A DNA stretch of 64,000 nucleotides from assembly GCA_947627365.1 (NCBI GenBank), contig CANQVT010000007.1, forward strand, positions 1 to 64,000, in the 5' to 3' direction. A model generated the notes under the pieces. The model searched no databases, had not been told where the DNA came from, and was given only the letters and a program-made list of their open reading frames with translations. How positions within the stretch are numbered: the stretch's first letter is position 1; each line of letters starts with the position of its first letter. A program made the translations under genes and the position numbers. Source of the DNA: an uncultured Lachnospiraceae bacterium. GTDB taxonomy: Bacteria > Bacillota > Clostridia > Lachnospirales > Lachnospiraceae. Positions 41,896 through 50,332 of the stretch are shown one piece after another.

Positions 41896-44538
41896 ATGGA
41901 GCGGAAGAAAAGAGGAAAGCTGAATATTGCTCTGGGGATTGTCGGCGGGCTTCTGCTGGCAGTCCTGTTCGGCCTGCTGATGGTCCGTTTTGTCCGCACG
42001 CGCCTGAGCTCAATGGTCTATGAGGAGCGGATGAATCAGCTCTCTGAGATCACGGCGCAGATCTTCGACGGGACGGAATGGAAGATCAGCCAGTACTGGG
42101 ACGACGCGGCCGAGATCATGGACCGTTTCCTCGACGAGAGTCTGCCGACCGTGGACAGCGCGATCTCTTTTCTGCAAAGGGAAGACAGACTGCGCCGTTT
42201 TGAGGAGGAAAAGGTGAACGCGATCCTGATCGACGAGGACGGGAGACCATACACAAGCGCCGGAATGGGCGGGATCCTGAGCAATGTGGAGCCGCTCATC
42301 GACTGTGAGGAGCAGGTGAGCTTTATCAACGACGACAAGACAAAGCCGCAGAACGACGCGATGTTTATCTATCAGCTGAATACACCGATCGCGCTCACGG
42401 CCGGAAATGCCCGGAAGACGATCCTCTTCGCGGGGATCAGTGTGCCGATGGATACGATCGGCACGCTGTTCCGGAGCTCTTCCTATTCCGGGAACAACAG
42501 TACTTATATCCTGAGTAAGGATGGCTCCAAGCTCTTTGTGGATGATACGGATTCCGAGGATATCGTCGAGGGATACAATGTATACAACGTGTTTCGAAAG
42601 CTCTCCGAAGAACAGGGGCTGGACTTCGAGGCGGTCCTCGACAATCTGAACGAGGCCGGGCTGACGCTGTCGCACATCGAAGTAGACGGGCGGGACTGCT
42701 TTTACGCGATCCGGCAGATGGACCACATCGACTGGGTCGTTATGTACATCAATCCGGGGGATCAGGTCGCGCAGGGCACGGTGGCGGTGGTAAGTTCTGT
42801 GATCCGCATGGCAGGGATCTCGGCGACGCTTCTCTTTTTCGCGCTTGCGCTTGTGCTGCTTTTCGCGGGCAGGGCGAACCGCTCCCTTGCCGAGCTGCGG
42901 GCGGAGAAGAAATCGCGGGAGGAGCTGCATGAGCTGAACGGACAGCTCACGCAGGCGAAGCAGGCCGCCGAGGACGCCTACCTCGCGGCGCAGTACACGA
43001 ACCAGGCGAAGACGACGTTTCTGAACAACATGTCCCACGACATACGTACGCCGATGAACGCGATCATCGGCTTTACCTCGCTTGCGGTCACGCATCTTGA
43101 CGACAGGGAGACCGTCCGGGATTATCTGGGAAAGATCATGGTTTCCAGCGAGCATCTGCTCTCGCTGATCAACGATGTGCTCGACATGAGCCGCATCGAG
43201 AGCGGAAAGGTGCGGATCGAGGAGAAGGAGTGCTTCCTGCCTTCGATCATCCATGATCTCAGAAACATTCTCCAGACCGATATCAAGGCGAAACGTCTTG
43301 ACTTTTATATCGATACCGTGGATGTGGAGCATGAGGGCATTATCTGCGATAAGCTGCGGCTGAACCAGGTGCTGCTCAACATTATGTCCAACGCGATGAA
43401 GTTCACAAAGCCCGGCGGGACGGTCGGACTGCGCGTCGTCGAGAAACCGCATGCGCCGGAGGGATTCGCGGACTACGACTTTGTCATCAAGGATACCGGC
43501 ATCGGTATGAGCGAGGAGTTCCGGCAAAAGATTTTCGAGCCGTTCACCCGTGAGGAGAACTCGACGGTCAGCGGGATCCAGGGCACCGGGCTTGGTATGG
43601 CGATCACGAAGAACATTGTCGACATGATGAACGGCACGATCACGGTGAAGAGCAAGCTGGGCGAGGGCTCCGAGTTTACGGTCTCGCTGCGGTTCCGCAC
43701 GACGGAGCAGAAGCAGAAGATTACGGTGATCAAGGATCTGGAGGGCTTCCGGGCGCTCATCGCGGACGACAGCATGGACAGCTGTACCAGCGTGGAAAAG
43801 ATGCTGCGGATCATCGGTATGCGCCCTGAGTGGACGACCTCCGGGAAAGAGGCGGTCTACCGGGCGAAATACGCGACGGAGCAGAACGACCCGTTCAGGG
43901 TGTATATCATCGACTGGCTGATGCCGGATATGAACGGCGTGGAGGTCGTGCGCAGGATCCGAGGGGAGATCGGCGATCAGGTGCCGATCATCATTCTCAC
44001 GGCTTACGACTGGAGCGAGATCGAGAAAGAAGCGAGGGAGGCGGGCGTCACCGCGTTCTGTGCGAAGCCGCTGTTCCTGTCTGAGCTTTACAGTATTCTG
44101 CAGAACGCCGGGGGTATTGCCGGCGCGGAGGTTGAGCAGGAGATCGATCCGGATGAATTCAAGGGGAAGCGCGTGCTGCTGGTCGACGATGTGGAGCTGA
44201 ACCGGGAGATCGCCGTCGCGATCCTGGAGGAGGCGGGACTTGAGGTCGAGACTGCGGAAAACGGAAGGGAAGCGGTTGAGTTTATCCAAAAGATGAAACC
44301 GGGTTATGTCGATCTTGTACTGATGGATATCATGATGCCGATCATGGACGGCTATCAGGCGGCGCGGGAGATCCGGAAAATGGACGATCCGGCCTATTCT
44401 CAGATTCCGATCATCGCGATGACGGCGAACGCGTTCGAGGAGGACCGGCAGGCGGCGCTCGACGCCGGCATGAACGACCATCTCGCGAAGCCGTTCCAGA
44501 TCGAGCAGCTATACCAGATGATGCGGACGTATCTATGA
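41896..44538 (+). CDS. Hybrid sensor histidine kinase with two receiver domains
   Basis: Membrane kinase of 880 residues. A first membrane helix (about 12-33) and a second (about 298-325) enclose a 260-residue extracellular dCache-like sensor. Cytoplasmic part: coiled coil (330-370), HisKA with FLNNMSHDIRTPMNAIIGF and the phospho-accepting histidine near 380, HATPase (about 490-600; GTGLGMAITKNIVDMMNG), receiver 1 (about 613-735; LIADDSMDS, IIDWLMPDMNG), and receiver 2 (about 757-875; VLLVDDVELNREI, VLMDIMMPIMDGYQAA). Both receivers keep the phosphorylatable aspartate. There is no DNA-binding output, so it must act through another protein. It follows the solute-binding gene with a repeated GGAGTATACAT in the gap and probably reads its ligand state. 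Confidence 0.92.
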   Translation: MERKKRGKLNIALGIVGGLLLAVLFGLLMVRFVRTRLSSMVYEERMNQLSEITAQIFDGTEWKISQYWDDAAEIMDRFLDESLPTVDSAISFLQREDRLRRFEEEKVNAILIDEDGRPYTSAGMGGILSNVEPLIDCEEQVSFINDDKTKPQNDAMFIYQLNTPIALTAGNARKTILFAGISVPMDTIGTLFRSSSYSGNNSTYILSKDGSKLFVDDTDSEDIVEGYNVYNVFRKLSEEQGLDFEAVLDNLNEAGLTLSHIEVDGRDCFYAIRQMDHIDWVVMYINPGDQVAQGTVAVVSSVIRMAGISATLLFFALALVLLFAGRANRSLAELRAEKKSREELHELNGQLTQAKQAAEDAYLAAQYTNQAKTTFLNNMSHDIRTPMNAIIGFTSLAVTHLDDRETVRDYLGKIMVSSEHLLSLINDVLDMSRIESGKVRIEEKECFLPSIIHDLRNILQTDIKAKRLDFYIDTVDVEHEGIICDKLRLNQVLLNIMSNAMKFTKPGGTVGLRVVEKPHAPEGFADYDFVIKDTGIGMSEEFRQKIFEPFTREENSTVSGIQGTGLGMAITKNIVDMMNGTITVKSKLGEGSEFTVSLRFRTTEQKQKITVIKDLEGFRALIADDSMDSCTSVEKMLRIIGMRPEWTTSGKEAVYRAKYATEQNDPFRVYIIDWLMPDMNGVEVVRRIRGEIGDQVPIIILTAYDWSEIEKEAREAGVTAFCAKPLFLSELYSILQNAGGIAGAEVEQEIDPDEFKGKRVLLVDDVELNREIAVAILEEAGLEVETAENGREAVEFIQKMKPGYVDLVLMDIMMPIMDGYQAAREIRKMDDPAYSQIPIIAMTANAFEEDRQAALDAGMNDHLAKPFQIEQLYQMMRTYL

Positions 44539-44569
44539 GGATGCGGTAAGATTTCGGCGGCAGGGCATC

Positions 44570-44953
44570 TTAGGATGTCTGGGCCGCCTTTTCGTAAAAT
44601 AATCCGGTCAAAAACCACAGCGGCGCGTAGTCGAGCCGGATCACTCCGTTCACGTGATACGGGGAATCGCTGTAGTCCCAGGGACAGCAGCCGCGCTTTT
44701 TCAGATAAGTGCCGGTGCTGTATTCCACGGCGTAGATGCCGAGCATGTAGACGAGTCCGCGCGTGACGGTGCCGAAGCGTTTGAGGTGAGCGGAGAGCGG
44801 GCCGATCATCGAGGCCATGCCGTAGATCGGGAACATGCGCAGGGACGAAGTGCCCATCAGCTTCGGATCATGACATGCGAGAGAGTGCAGGCCGGTCCAG
44901 AGCACCTCGATGCACCAGCCGTACATGCCGCACTGGATAAATTTTGATTTCAT
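44570..44953 (-). CDS. Putative ABC-transporter type IV (CmpB-like) membrane protein
   Basis: Small membrane protein of the ABC_trans_CmpB family (PF06541), common in Firmicutes and uncharacterised. 127 residues from ATG 44953 (AAAGGGG upstream; track start 14 codons early). Typical ending: YSTGTYLKKRGCCPWDYSDSP then GVIRLDYAPLWFLTGL, where the conserved WDYS motif and following membrane helix define the family. Three or four hydrophobic segments. The gene is convergent with the hybrid kinase, 31 bp between stops. No ATPase partner is adjacent, and the ABC label is historical. Confidence 0.8.
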   Translation of the reverse strand: MKSKFIQCGMYGWCIEVLWTGLHSLACHDPKLMGTSSLRMFPIYGMASMIGPLSAHLKRFGTVTRGLVYMLGIYAVEYSTGTYLKKRGCCPWDYSDSPYHVNGVIRLDYAPLWFLTGLFYEKAAQTS

Positions 44954-45131
44954 AAAGAAGCCCCTTTCATAAGTAGACAGTTGTTGACAGAACAATTCCG
45001 ATATTCTCTACATCACTATAGCATTTCCAGACATGATTATTTCTATGTGTTGATTCCCGTGTGATGCATATGACGCAATTAGACGTATAGCTAATAAGAT
45101 AGTTGGCATATGGTGTATATGATTTTATGTG

Positions 45132-45160
45132 TTGACGGCAAGAATAGAATATAATATAGT
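45132..45160 (+). promoter_or_regulatory. Promoter of the secreted Big_2 protein gene
   Basis: TTGACG, 17 nt, TATAGT, about 95 nt upstream of the start. It lies in a 302-bp AT-rich intergenic stretch (44954-45255) that otherwise holds only short AT repeats and the divergent CmpB-like start; no other gene or RNA is recognised. Confidence 0.65.
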
Positions 45161-45255
45161 ATTTATAGAATATTGTCATAGAAGATTGGAATTACGAAGC
45201 CAATTTATTTTGTAGATCTGCAGGAAGATAGAATCTGAGAAAGGAGAATAGATTT

Positions 45256-46695
45256 ATGAAGAATAAGTTCGGGAAATTATATGGGTTTGTATTGGCGCTT
45301 TCCTTTTTCGCCGGGCTGTTTGTCGTTTCAGTACCGGCGTCCGCCGCAGGCAGTTACACACTTGCAGTGGGCGATGAGACGACGCTTTACAGCAATATTC
45401 CGTCCAGATATGCGGTGACGACGGTGAACTGGACGAGCAACAATTATCAGGCGGTGGAGATTACACAGCATACGAATTCATATTGCAAGATCCGTGTAAA
45501 TCAATATTTCTCTTCTCCGGTTATCATATCCTGCAATTACTATTACATAGACTCCTTTGGCGGCGCGTCCTATATGCGGCAGGGATACACTGATTTTACA
45601 ATTTATATAAGCAAGTCTGGCGGCACAGGGAGTACAGGAAGTATGACGGTGAGTCCGTCTTCGGTATCGCTGGATCTCGCAGATGGGAAACCAAAGGTGG
45701 TAACGCTTAAGTATGATAAAGGCACCGCAAAAACATGGAACTTTGGTTTCCTGTCGGAAAATGGCTGTGTTGAGCTGTGGGAGGTCTGGGCGACTGGCCC
45801 GATAGGAACGGATGAGGCAGAAGTGTATGCCAAAAAGCCGGGGACAGATACGGTTACGTGTATTTTATATGCGGATGGCCAGGAAATTGCCTCAGCTAAG
45901 CTGAACGTAAATGTAATATGCTCCCATAAATATGATGAAGGGGTAGTCCGTGTGCAGCCGGGGCCGGGCAAGGAAGGGAGTATGGTGTATACTTGCCAGG
46001 TTGAAGGCTGCGGCGATCAGTACGAGGTTTCGATACCGGCCCTTCCGGAAGAGAAGAAAGAAGATAGCGAGAAAGAAGAGAACAATAAAGAAGAAAGCAG
46101 CAAAGAAGAGAATAGCAGTAAGGGAAATGACAAGGAGAAAAATAGTAAAGAGAACACCAATACGAGCAAAAAAAGCGAAACGAATAAAAAGAATCAGAGT
46201 GATAAAGTAACCGAAAAGAATATTGTAAAGCTTAGCAAAGAAAGTGCTACCATTTATCCGGGACAGAAATTGTCTTTGAATATAAAAAATGCGAAGAGTG
46301 GAAAGAAGACATGGTCATCTAATAAGCCCAAAGTGGCGTCAGTCGATGCAAATGGGAAAGTGACTGCCAAAAAGCCTGGAACCGCGATTATTTCCGTCAA
46401 GACAGGTGGAAAGACATTGACATGCCGTGTGACAGTCAGGAAAGTATTTACGGCTTCTTCTTCGAATATAAGTGTGTCAAAGGGAAAGAAGAAGACAGTG
46501 ACGGTCACATGCAGCAAAAAACTGAAGTTAAAATACGTGATAAAGAATAAAAAAATAGTTTCCTGTGCCTGGAAAAAGATGAAGGGAAATAACTATAAGC
46601 TGATCATACGTGGGAAAAAGAAAGGAAAAACGAGTATCACGCTTACAAATTCCTTCAATCAGGAGAAAATCAAGCTTACAGTGAAGGTCAGGTAA
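45256..46695 (+). CDS. Secreted Big_2-domain surface protein
   Basis: Exported 479-residue protein: signal peptide (MKNKFGKLYGFVLALSFFAG, cleavage after ASA near residue 31), a beta-rich region to about 215, a short Cys-rich turn (CSHKYDEGVV...YTCQVEGCGDQYEVSIP), a very charged linker of Lys/Glu/Asn/Ser (about 270-315; KEENNKEESSKEENSSKG), then a Big_2 Ig-like domain (about 330-400; ATIYPGQKLSLNIKNAKSGK, TWSSNKPKVASVDANGKVTA) and a second divergent basic Ig-like copy. No sortase signal or SLH domain. Base composition is lower in GC than neighbours and codon use more AT-rich. Adhesion or wall-matrix role is a guess. GAAAGGAG precedes the ATG. Confidence 0.82.
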   Translation: MKNKFGKLYGFVLALSFFAGLFVVSVPASAAGSYTLAVGDETTLYSNIPSRYAVTTVNWTSNNYQAVEITQHTNSYCKIRVNQYFSSPVIISCNYYYIDSFGGASYMRQGYTDFTIYISKSGGTGSTGSMTVSPSSVSLDLADGKPKVVTLKYDKGTAKTWNFGFLSENGCVELWEVWATGPIGTDEAEVYAKKPGTDTVTCILYADGQEIASAKLNVNVICSHKYDEGVVRVQPGPGKEGSMVYTCQVEGCGDQYEVSIPALPEEKKEDSEKEENNKEESSKEENSSKGNDKEKNSKENTNTSKKSETNKKNQSDKVTEKNIVKLSKESATIYPGQKLSLNIKNAKSGKKTWSSNKPKVASVDANGKVTAKKPGTAIISVKTGGKTLTCRVTVRKVFTASSSNISVSKGKKKTVTVTCSKKLKLKYVIKNKKIVSCAWKKMKGNNYKLIIRGKKKGKTSITLTNSFNQEKIKLTVKVR

Positions 46696-46699
46696 GGAT

Positions 46700-46742
46700 T
46701 TGCTGCCAGTGTTTTTGCGAGAGCTGGCAAGGCAATTTTTTT
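46700..46742 (+). terminator. Terminator after the Big_2 gene
   Basis: TTGCTGCCAG pairs with CTGGCAAGGCAA with bulges and is followed by seven T. Confidence 0.75.
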
Positions 46743-46744
46743 AC

Positions 46745-46772
46745 TTGCAATATATACGCGATATGCTATAAT
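46745..46772 (+). promoter_or_regulatory. Promoter of the folT riboswitch transcript
   Basis: TTGCAA, 16 nt, perfect TATAAT. Predicted start near 46779, ten bases before the riboswitch. Confidence 0.8.
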
Positions 46773-46787
46773 AGCCTAAATAAATAA

Positions 46788-46917
46788 TAGCGAAGTAGGA
46801 ATTTGTGCGTTAAGTTGTCAGCGGCTGGGGAGTCGCCCTGAACCGAAAAGTCCGTCGGAAGATTGGGCTTGCGATACATTTTCCGCACCCGTTGCTACAG
46901 TATGAGGACGCCTCATA
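46788..46917 (+). ncRNA. Tetrahydrofolate (THF) riboswitch
   Basis: The leader of folT carries the conserved pieces of the THF-I aptamer: GAAGTAGG near the 5' end, TGCGTTAAGT, a GGGGA loop segment, GAACCGAAAAG, and the 3' CCGCACCCGTTGCTA that closes P1 with TAGCGA. The aptamer spans about 46788-46897. A 7-bp hairpin TATGAGG-acg-CCTCATA (46901-46917) follows at once, and the repeats GTGGAGG occur there and at the folT ribosome binding site, so folding may control translation. THF riboswitches typically sit before folT and shut it off when folate is plentiful. Aptamer recognised from memory of the consensus, not by covariance search. Confidence 0.85.
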
Positions 46918-46979
46918 ATGTGGAGGGAATATTATTTATTAACTCGTTCACTTAATTCACATTGTGGAGGTGTTTTGTC

Positions 46980-47546
46980 ATGCAGAAAAACAAAAAGACA
47001 ATCTGGGACACTCGTACACTGGTTTTCCTCGGATTTCTGGTCGCACTGCACATTGTGCTGACACGTCTGGTCGTGATTGATCTCGGCGGCTCGTACCGCA
47101 TCACGATCGGCAGCGTGTGCACAGTGTTGGCCGGACTCTGGTTTGGGCCGCTGGGCGGCGGCGTCTGCGGCATGGTGGCGGATCTGCTCGGCTGCCTGCT
47201 GAAAGGCTACGCGGTCAATCCGCTGATCACGGTTGCCGCGATGCTCTGGGGGATCATTCCGGCGCTGTTCCGTCCTCTGATGACGGGCACTCGCGTGCGC
47301 AAGATCGTGTTCATCTGCATCGCGACGGTGATTACGTCTGTGCTGTCTACGCTGGTTTTCAATACGGCGGGGCTGGTGTTGATAAACGGTTTTAGCTTTT
47401 ACGCGATCATGCCGGGGCGTGTCGCGCAGTGGGCGCTCATGACGCCGGTCTACTGTGTGTTGATCAGCCTTCTGTACTTAAGTCCGGTGACGCAGCTGGT
47501 ACATAATGTGACAGCGCAGAAGGTGAAGGATACCGCGAAGGCGTGA
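46980..47546 (+). CDS. folT: Folate ECF transporter S component FolT
   Basis: Membrane substrate-binding subunit for folate uptake; it shares the EcfA-EcfA'-EcfT energising module encoded elsewhere. 188 residues, six hydrophobic segments, with family stretches GFLVALHIVLTRLVVIDLGGSYRITIG, LAGLWFGPLGGGVCGMVADLLGCLLKG and INGFSFYAIMPGRVAQW. The track ORF starts 6 codons early; GTGGAGG nine bases before ATG 46980 fixes the start. The THF riboswitch upstream confirms folate as substrate. thyA-folA are elsewhere in the window, so folate salvage and use are both represented. Confidence 0.93.
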   Translation: MQKNKKTIWDTRTLVFLGFLVALHIVLTRLVVIDLGGSYRITIGSVCTVLAGLWFGPLGGGVCGMVADLLGCLLKGYAVNPLITVAAMLWGIIPALFRPLMTGTRVRKIVFICIATVITSVLSTLVFNTAGLVLINGFSFYAIMPGRVAQWALMTPVYCVLISLLYLSPVTQLVHNVTAQKVKDTAKA

Positions 47547-47627
47547 GTGTGCTGAAAAGGCGTACCCGGTATGGGCGTGTGGCCTGTGTGTAGAACGGCG
47601 CAGGGAATAAGAAATTCGGAAATACAT

Positions 47628-47690
47628 CTCCGTAGATTCCCCACGGAGTGCAGTGCGGGGCGTTGCAGTGAGCGACGCCCTGTTGTTTTC
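47628..47690 (+). terminator. Terminator after folT
   Basis: GGGCGTTGC pairs with GCGACGCCC (one G-U) across AGTGA and is followed by TGTTGTTTTC (47658-47690). A smaller hairpin CTCCGT/ACGGAG (47628-47648) precedes it. Confidence 0.7.
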
Positions 47691-47711
47691 TCACAAGGAA
47701 TATGATAAAAT
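47683..47711 (+). promoter_or_regulatory. Promoter of pheA
   Basis: TTGTTT, 17 nt, TAAAAT, overlapping the T-tract of the preceding terminator, about 57 nt upstream of pheA. Confidence 0.5.
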
Positions 47712-47774
47712 TCTGATGATAACCGCAGAACTCACGGAAGAGGGGTGAGCTGTGTATGATTACGTGGAGGACAT

Positions 47775-48905
47775 ATGAAGGACTTACTGGAATTGAGAGA
47801 AGAGATTGACGCGATTGACGAGCAGATTGTGAAGCTGTTTGAGGAGCGGCTGCAGATCAGCGAGGACGTTGCGGCGTACAAGATTGCCAACGGGAAAAAA
47901 GTGTTTGACAAGGATCGCGAGAACGAGAAGATTCGGACGCTGACAGGGCTTGCACACGGTGATTTCAGCAAGCACGGCGTGCAGGAGCTGTTTCAGCAGA
48001 TTATGTCCATGAGCCGCAAGCTGCAGTATCAGCTTTTGGCGCAGAGAGGCGCGGCCGGGAGGCTGCCGTTCATCGCAGTGGACGACATCGAGAGGGAAAA
48101 CATCCGCGTCGTCTATCAGGGGGTGGAGGGCGCGTACAGCCATGCGGCGATGCGGGAGTATTTTGGCAAGGACGTCAACTGCTTCCATGTGCGCAAGTGG
48201 CGTGATGCGATGGAGGCGATCGCGGAGGGCGCGGCGGACTACGCGGTGCTTCCGATTGAGAATTCGTCCGCCGGTATTGTCGCGGACAATTATGATCTCC
48301 TTGTGAATTTTGAGAATTACATTGTCGGGGAGCAGGTCATTAAGTGCGAGCATGCGCTGCTCGGCCTGCCTGGGGCAGAGCTTTCGCAGATCAAAAAGGT
48401 CTATTCGCACCAGCAGGCGCTCTCGCAGTGCGAAGAATTTCTGGATCGCCACAGGGAGTGGCAGCAGATTCCGTTTGACAACACGGCACGCGCGGCCAAG
48501 AAGGTGGCCGAGGATAAGGATCCGACGCAGGCGGCAGTGGCGAGTCATTTCGCGGCGGAGTATTTCGGATTGGAGGTGCTGGCGGATCATATCTACTACA
48601 ATAAGGAGAATTCGACGCGCTTTATCATCGTCACGAATCAGAGAATTTTCCGGCGCGATGCGAAGAAGATCAGCATTTGCTTCGAGGTGCCGCATTACAG
48701 CGGCGCTTTATACAATATCCTGTCGCATTTTATCTACAACAACGTAAATATGAGTAAGATCGAATCGCGGCCAATTCCGGGGCAGAACTGGGAGTACCGC
48801 TTCTTCGTGGACTTCGACGGAAACCTGAACGACAGCGCTGTGAAGAACGCGCTGCGGGGCATCCGGGAGGAGGCCATCAACATGAAGATCCTCGGGAACT
48901 ATTGA
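47775..48905 (+). CDS. pheA: Bifunctional chorismate mutase / prephenate dehydratase (P-protein)
   Basis: Makes phenylpyruvate from chorismate for phenylalanine synthesis. Three domains in 376 residues: AroQ chorismate mutase (1-90; LLELREEIDAIDEQIVKLFEERL, DKDREN), prephenate dehydratase (about 110-285; YQGVEGAYSHAA, LPIENSSAGIVADNYDLL, and the catalytic STRF near 281) and a C-terminal ACT domain (about 298-376) with the phenylalanine-binding ESRP at about 331. All active-site motifs are present. GGAGG five bases before the ATG. No phe leader peptide or T-box is visible upstream, so control is probably by phenylalanine feedback through ACT. Confidence 0.95.
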   Translation: MKDLLELREEIDAIDEQIVKLFEERLQISEDVAAYKIANGKKVFDKDRENEKIRTLTGLAHGDFSKHGVQELFQQIMSMSRKLQYQLLAQRGAAGRLPFIAVDDIERENIRVVYQGVEGAYSHAAMREYFGKDVNCFHVRKWRDAMEAIAEGAADYAVLPIENSSAGIVADNYDLLVNFENYIVGEQVIKCEHALLGLPGAELSQIKKVYSHQQALSQCEEFLDRHREWQQIPFDNTARAAKKVAEDKDPTQAAVASHFAAEYFGLEVLADHIYYNKENSTRFIIVTNQRIFRRDAKKISICFEVPHYSGALYNILSHFIYNNVNMSKIESRPIPGQNWEYRFFVDFDGNLNDSAVKNALRGIREEAINMKILGNY

Positions 48906-48952
48906 AGAGCAAATGAGTATATGATGCTAAAGCGTTGAAGGAAGAGGAAAAA

Positions 48953-49642
48953 ATGAAAGCAAAAAAAGCGATTTGTGTGTGTATTGTGGCGTTTATCGGC
49001 ATATTAGGCGTGGTACTGCCGACGTCCCATTTCCCGGTGTCCTCTGTGACCGCTTCCGACGAGGTGGGGGAACCATATGCGGATGAAAGTATTTCCGCAG
49101 AGGAAGCGCTGGAAAAACTGAAAGCCGGGAATGAAGAATATATGGAATCCCAGACGAATCCGGGAGATATCTCTCCTGAGAGGAGGAAATATACCTCTGA
49201 GAATGGGCAGAAGCCATATGCGATCGTCCTGGCGTGTTCTGATTCCAGAGAGATCCCGGAAGCGATATTCTGTGCCGGAATCGGAGAACTCTTTGTAATC
49301 CGGGTTGCGGGCAACGTGGTGGACGAGCAGCAGCTGGGAAGTGTGGAGTATGCCGCGGAGCATCTGGGATGCCGGCTGGCAGTAGTGCTTGGACACACGC
49401 AGTGCGGAGCGGTGAAGGCGGCTATTGATCATGATGCGGACGGATATATCAAATCCATTACCGATGAGATCTCTCTGGCGGTCGGGAATGAAAAGGACGA
49501 GTATCAGGCGTGCTGTCTGAATGTGAAGAGAAGCGTCGAGCAGATCGACAGCAGTATCAACGCCGGGCATACGGAAGAAGAGGGGCTTCAGGTTATCGGA
49601 GCTGTTTATCATCTGGAAGACGGGCATGTGGAGTTTCTTTAG
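48953..49642 (+). CDS. Exported beta-class carbonic anhydrase
   Basis: Zinc enzyme interconverting CO2 and bicarbonate. An N-terminal hydrophobic stretch (about residues 6-27, ICVCIVAFIGILGVVLP) precedes a serine/threonine/acid-rich linker and the beta-CA domain from about residue 48 (EEALEKLKAGNEEYM). Zinc and catalytic motifs: VLACSDSREIP near residue 90, IRVAGNVVDEQQLGSVEYA, and VLGHTQCGAV near 146. The export signal is unusual, since most bacterial beta-CAs are cytoplasmic. The track uses a TTG 6 codons upstream; ATG 48953 follows an AG-rich site. No gamma or alpha CA is nearby. The C-terminus ends GAVYHLEDGHVEFL, typical of the fold. Confidence 0.9.
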   Translation: MKAKKAICVCIVAFIGILGVVLPTSHFPVSSVTASDEVGEPYADESISAEEALEKLKAGNEEYMESQTNPGDISPERRKYTSENGQKPYAIVLACSDSREIPEAIFCAGIGELFVIRVAGNVVDEQQLGSVEYAAEHLGCRLAVVLGHTQCGAVKAAIDHDADGYIKSITDEISLAVGNEKDEYQACCLNVKRSVEQIDSSINAGHTEEEGLQVIGAVYHLEDGHVEFL

Positions 49643-49690
49643 AAAGATTCACCCGGAATTTGGGACAAAATCATCTATTGAGGTTTTGAT

Positions 49691-49914
49691 ATGAGAATAG
49701 AACATATCGCACTGTATGTAAAAGATCTGGAAGCTGTCGGAGACTTCTTTGTCACCTATCTCGGAGTCCATTCCAATGATGGCTATCACAACATATCTAC
49801 AGGCTTCCGGTCTTTTTTCATCAGCTTCGATGATGGAGCAAGACTGGAAATAATGACAAGGCCGGAAATGGCAGATGCAGAGAAAGCATTGAAGGCATTG
49901 AATTTGACATATAA
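49691..49914 (+). pseudogene. 5' remnant of a VOC (glyoxalase-fold) family gene
   Basis: The frame starts MRIEHIALYVKDLEAVGDFFVTY, the first beta-alpha unit of a VOC domain, and continues through ISFDDGARLEIMTRP and KALKALNL, then runs on about 20 meaningless codons to a stop at 49972. A full VOC protein of this type is about 125 residues; here only about 75 are recognisable. At the breakpoint a different reading frame takes up the 3' part of a GNAT gene. So this is the head of a gene fused by deletion to the tail of its neighbour. Base composition is AT-rich. Confidence 0.8.
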
Positions 49915-50271
49915 AAGAGCAACGCTTATTATAAAAAAGCGCTTCGCGATGGCACCCATATCGCGTATTTGATCTTTGAGGGAGAGCGTTTTGCAGGTTC
50001 TGGCGGCGTCAGCTTTTTCCAAATAATGCCAACTTATCATAATCCAAGCGGAAAGAAAGCATATATTATGAACATGTACACACGCCCCGATTACAGAAGA
50101 AGAGGAGTTGCATACAAAACATTAGATTTACTAGTTAAAGATGCGAAAAGCATGGGGATAACGGATATTTTCCTGGAAGCAACTGATATGGGGCGCCCTT
50201 TGTATGAAAAATATGGTTTTTTTAAGATGAATCATGAAATGGAGTTGCCGGTAAACAAAACTTGTTGGTGA
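49915..50271 (+). pseudogene. 3' remnant of a GNAT acetyltransferase gene
   Basis: The track starts this ORF at a TTG (49969), but the same frame is open back to 49915, and the extra codons read YYKKALRDGTHIAYLIFEGE, continuing the GNAT fold upstream. The rest is a good GNAT core: GGVSFFQIMPTYHNPSGKKAYIMNMYT, acetyl-CoA loop RRRGVAYKTLDLL, and the C-terminal PLYEKYGFFKMNHEMEL. The first 30-40 residues of the domain are missing, replaced by out-of-frame VOC sequence. No start codon with a ribosome binding site is available, so it is probably not made. Confidence 0.8.
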
Positions 50272-50332
50272 ATGGGAAAATGTGAACTAATATCACGAGT
50301 TATCAATTAAAAAATGCGAAAGGAATCCAAAA

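Noticed and set aside
40020-41999. Minus-strand ORF of 659 aa
   Set aside because: Shadow of the fused solute-binding protein gene; no recognisable motif and no ribosome binding site.
42010-44481. Minus-strand ORF of 823 aa
   Set aside because: It lies wholly opposite the hybrid histidine kinase and shows Arg/His/Leu-rich shadow composition without domains. High GC at third positions keeps such antisense frames open.
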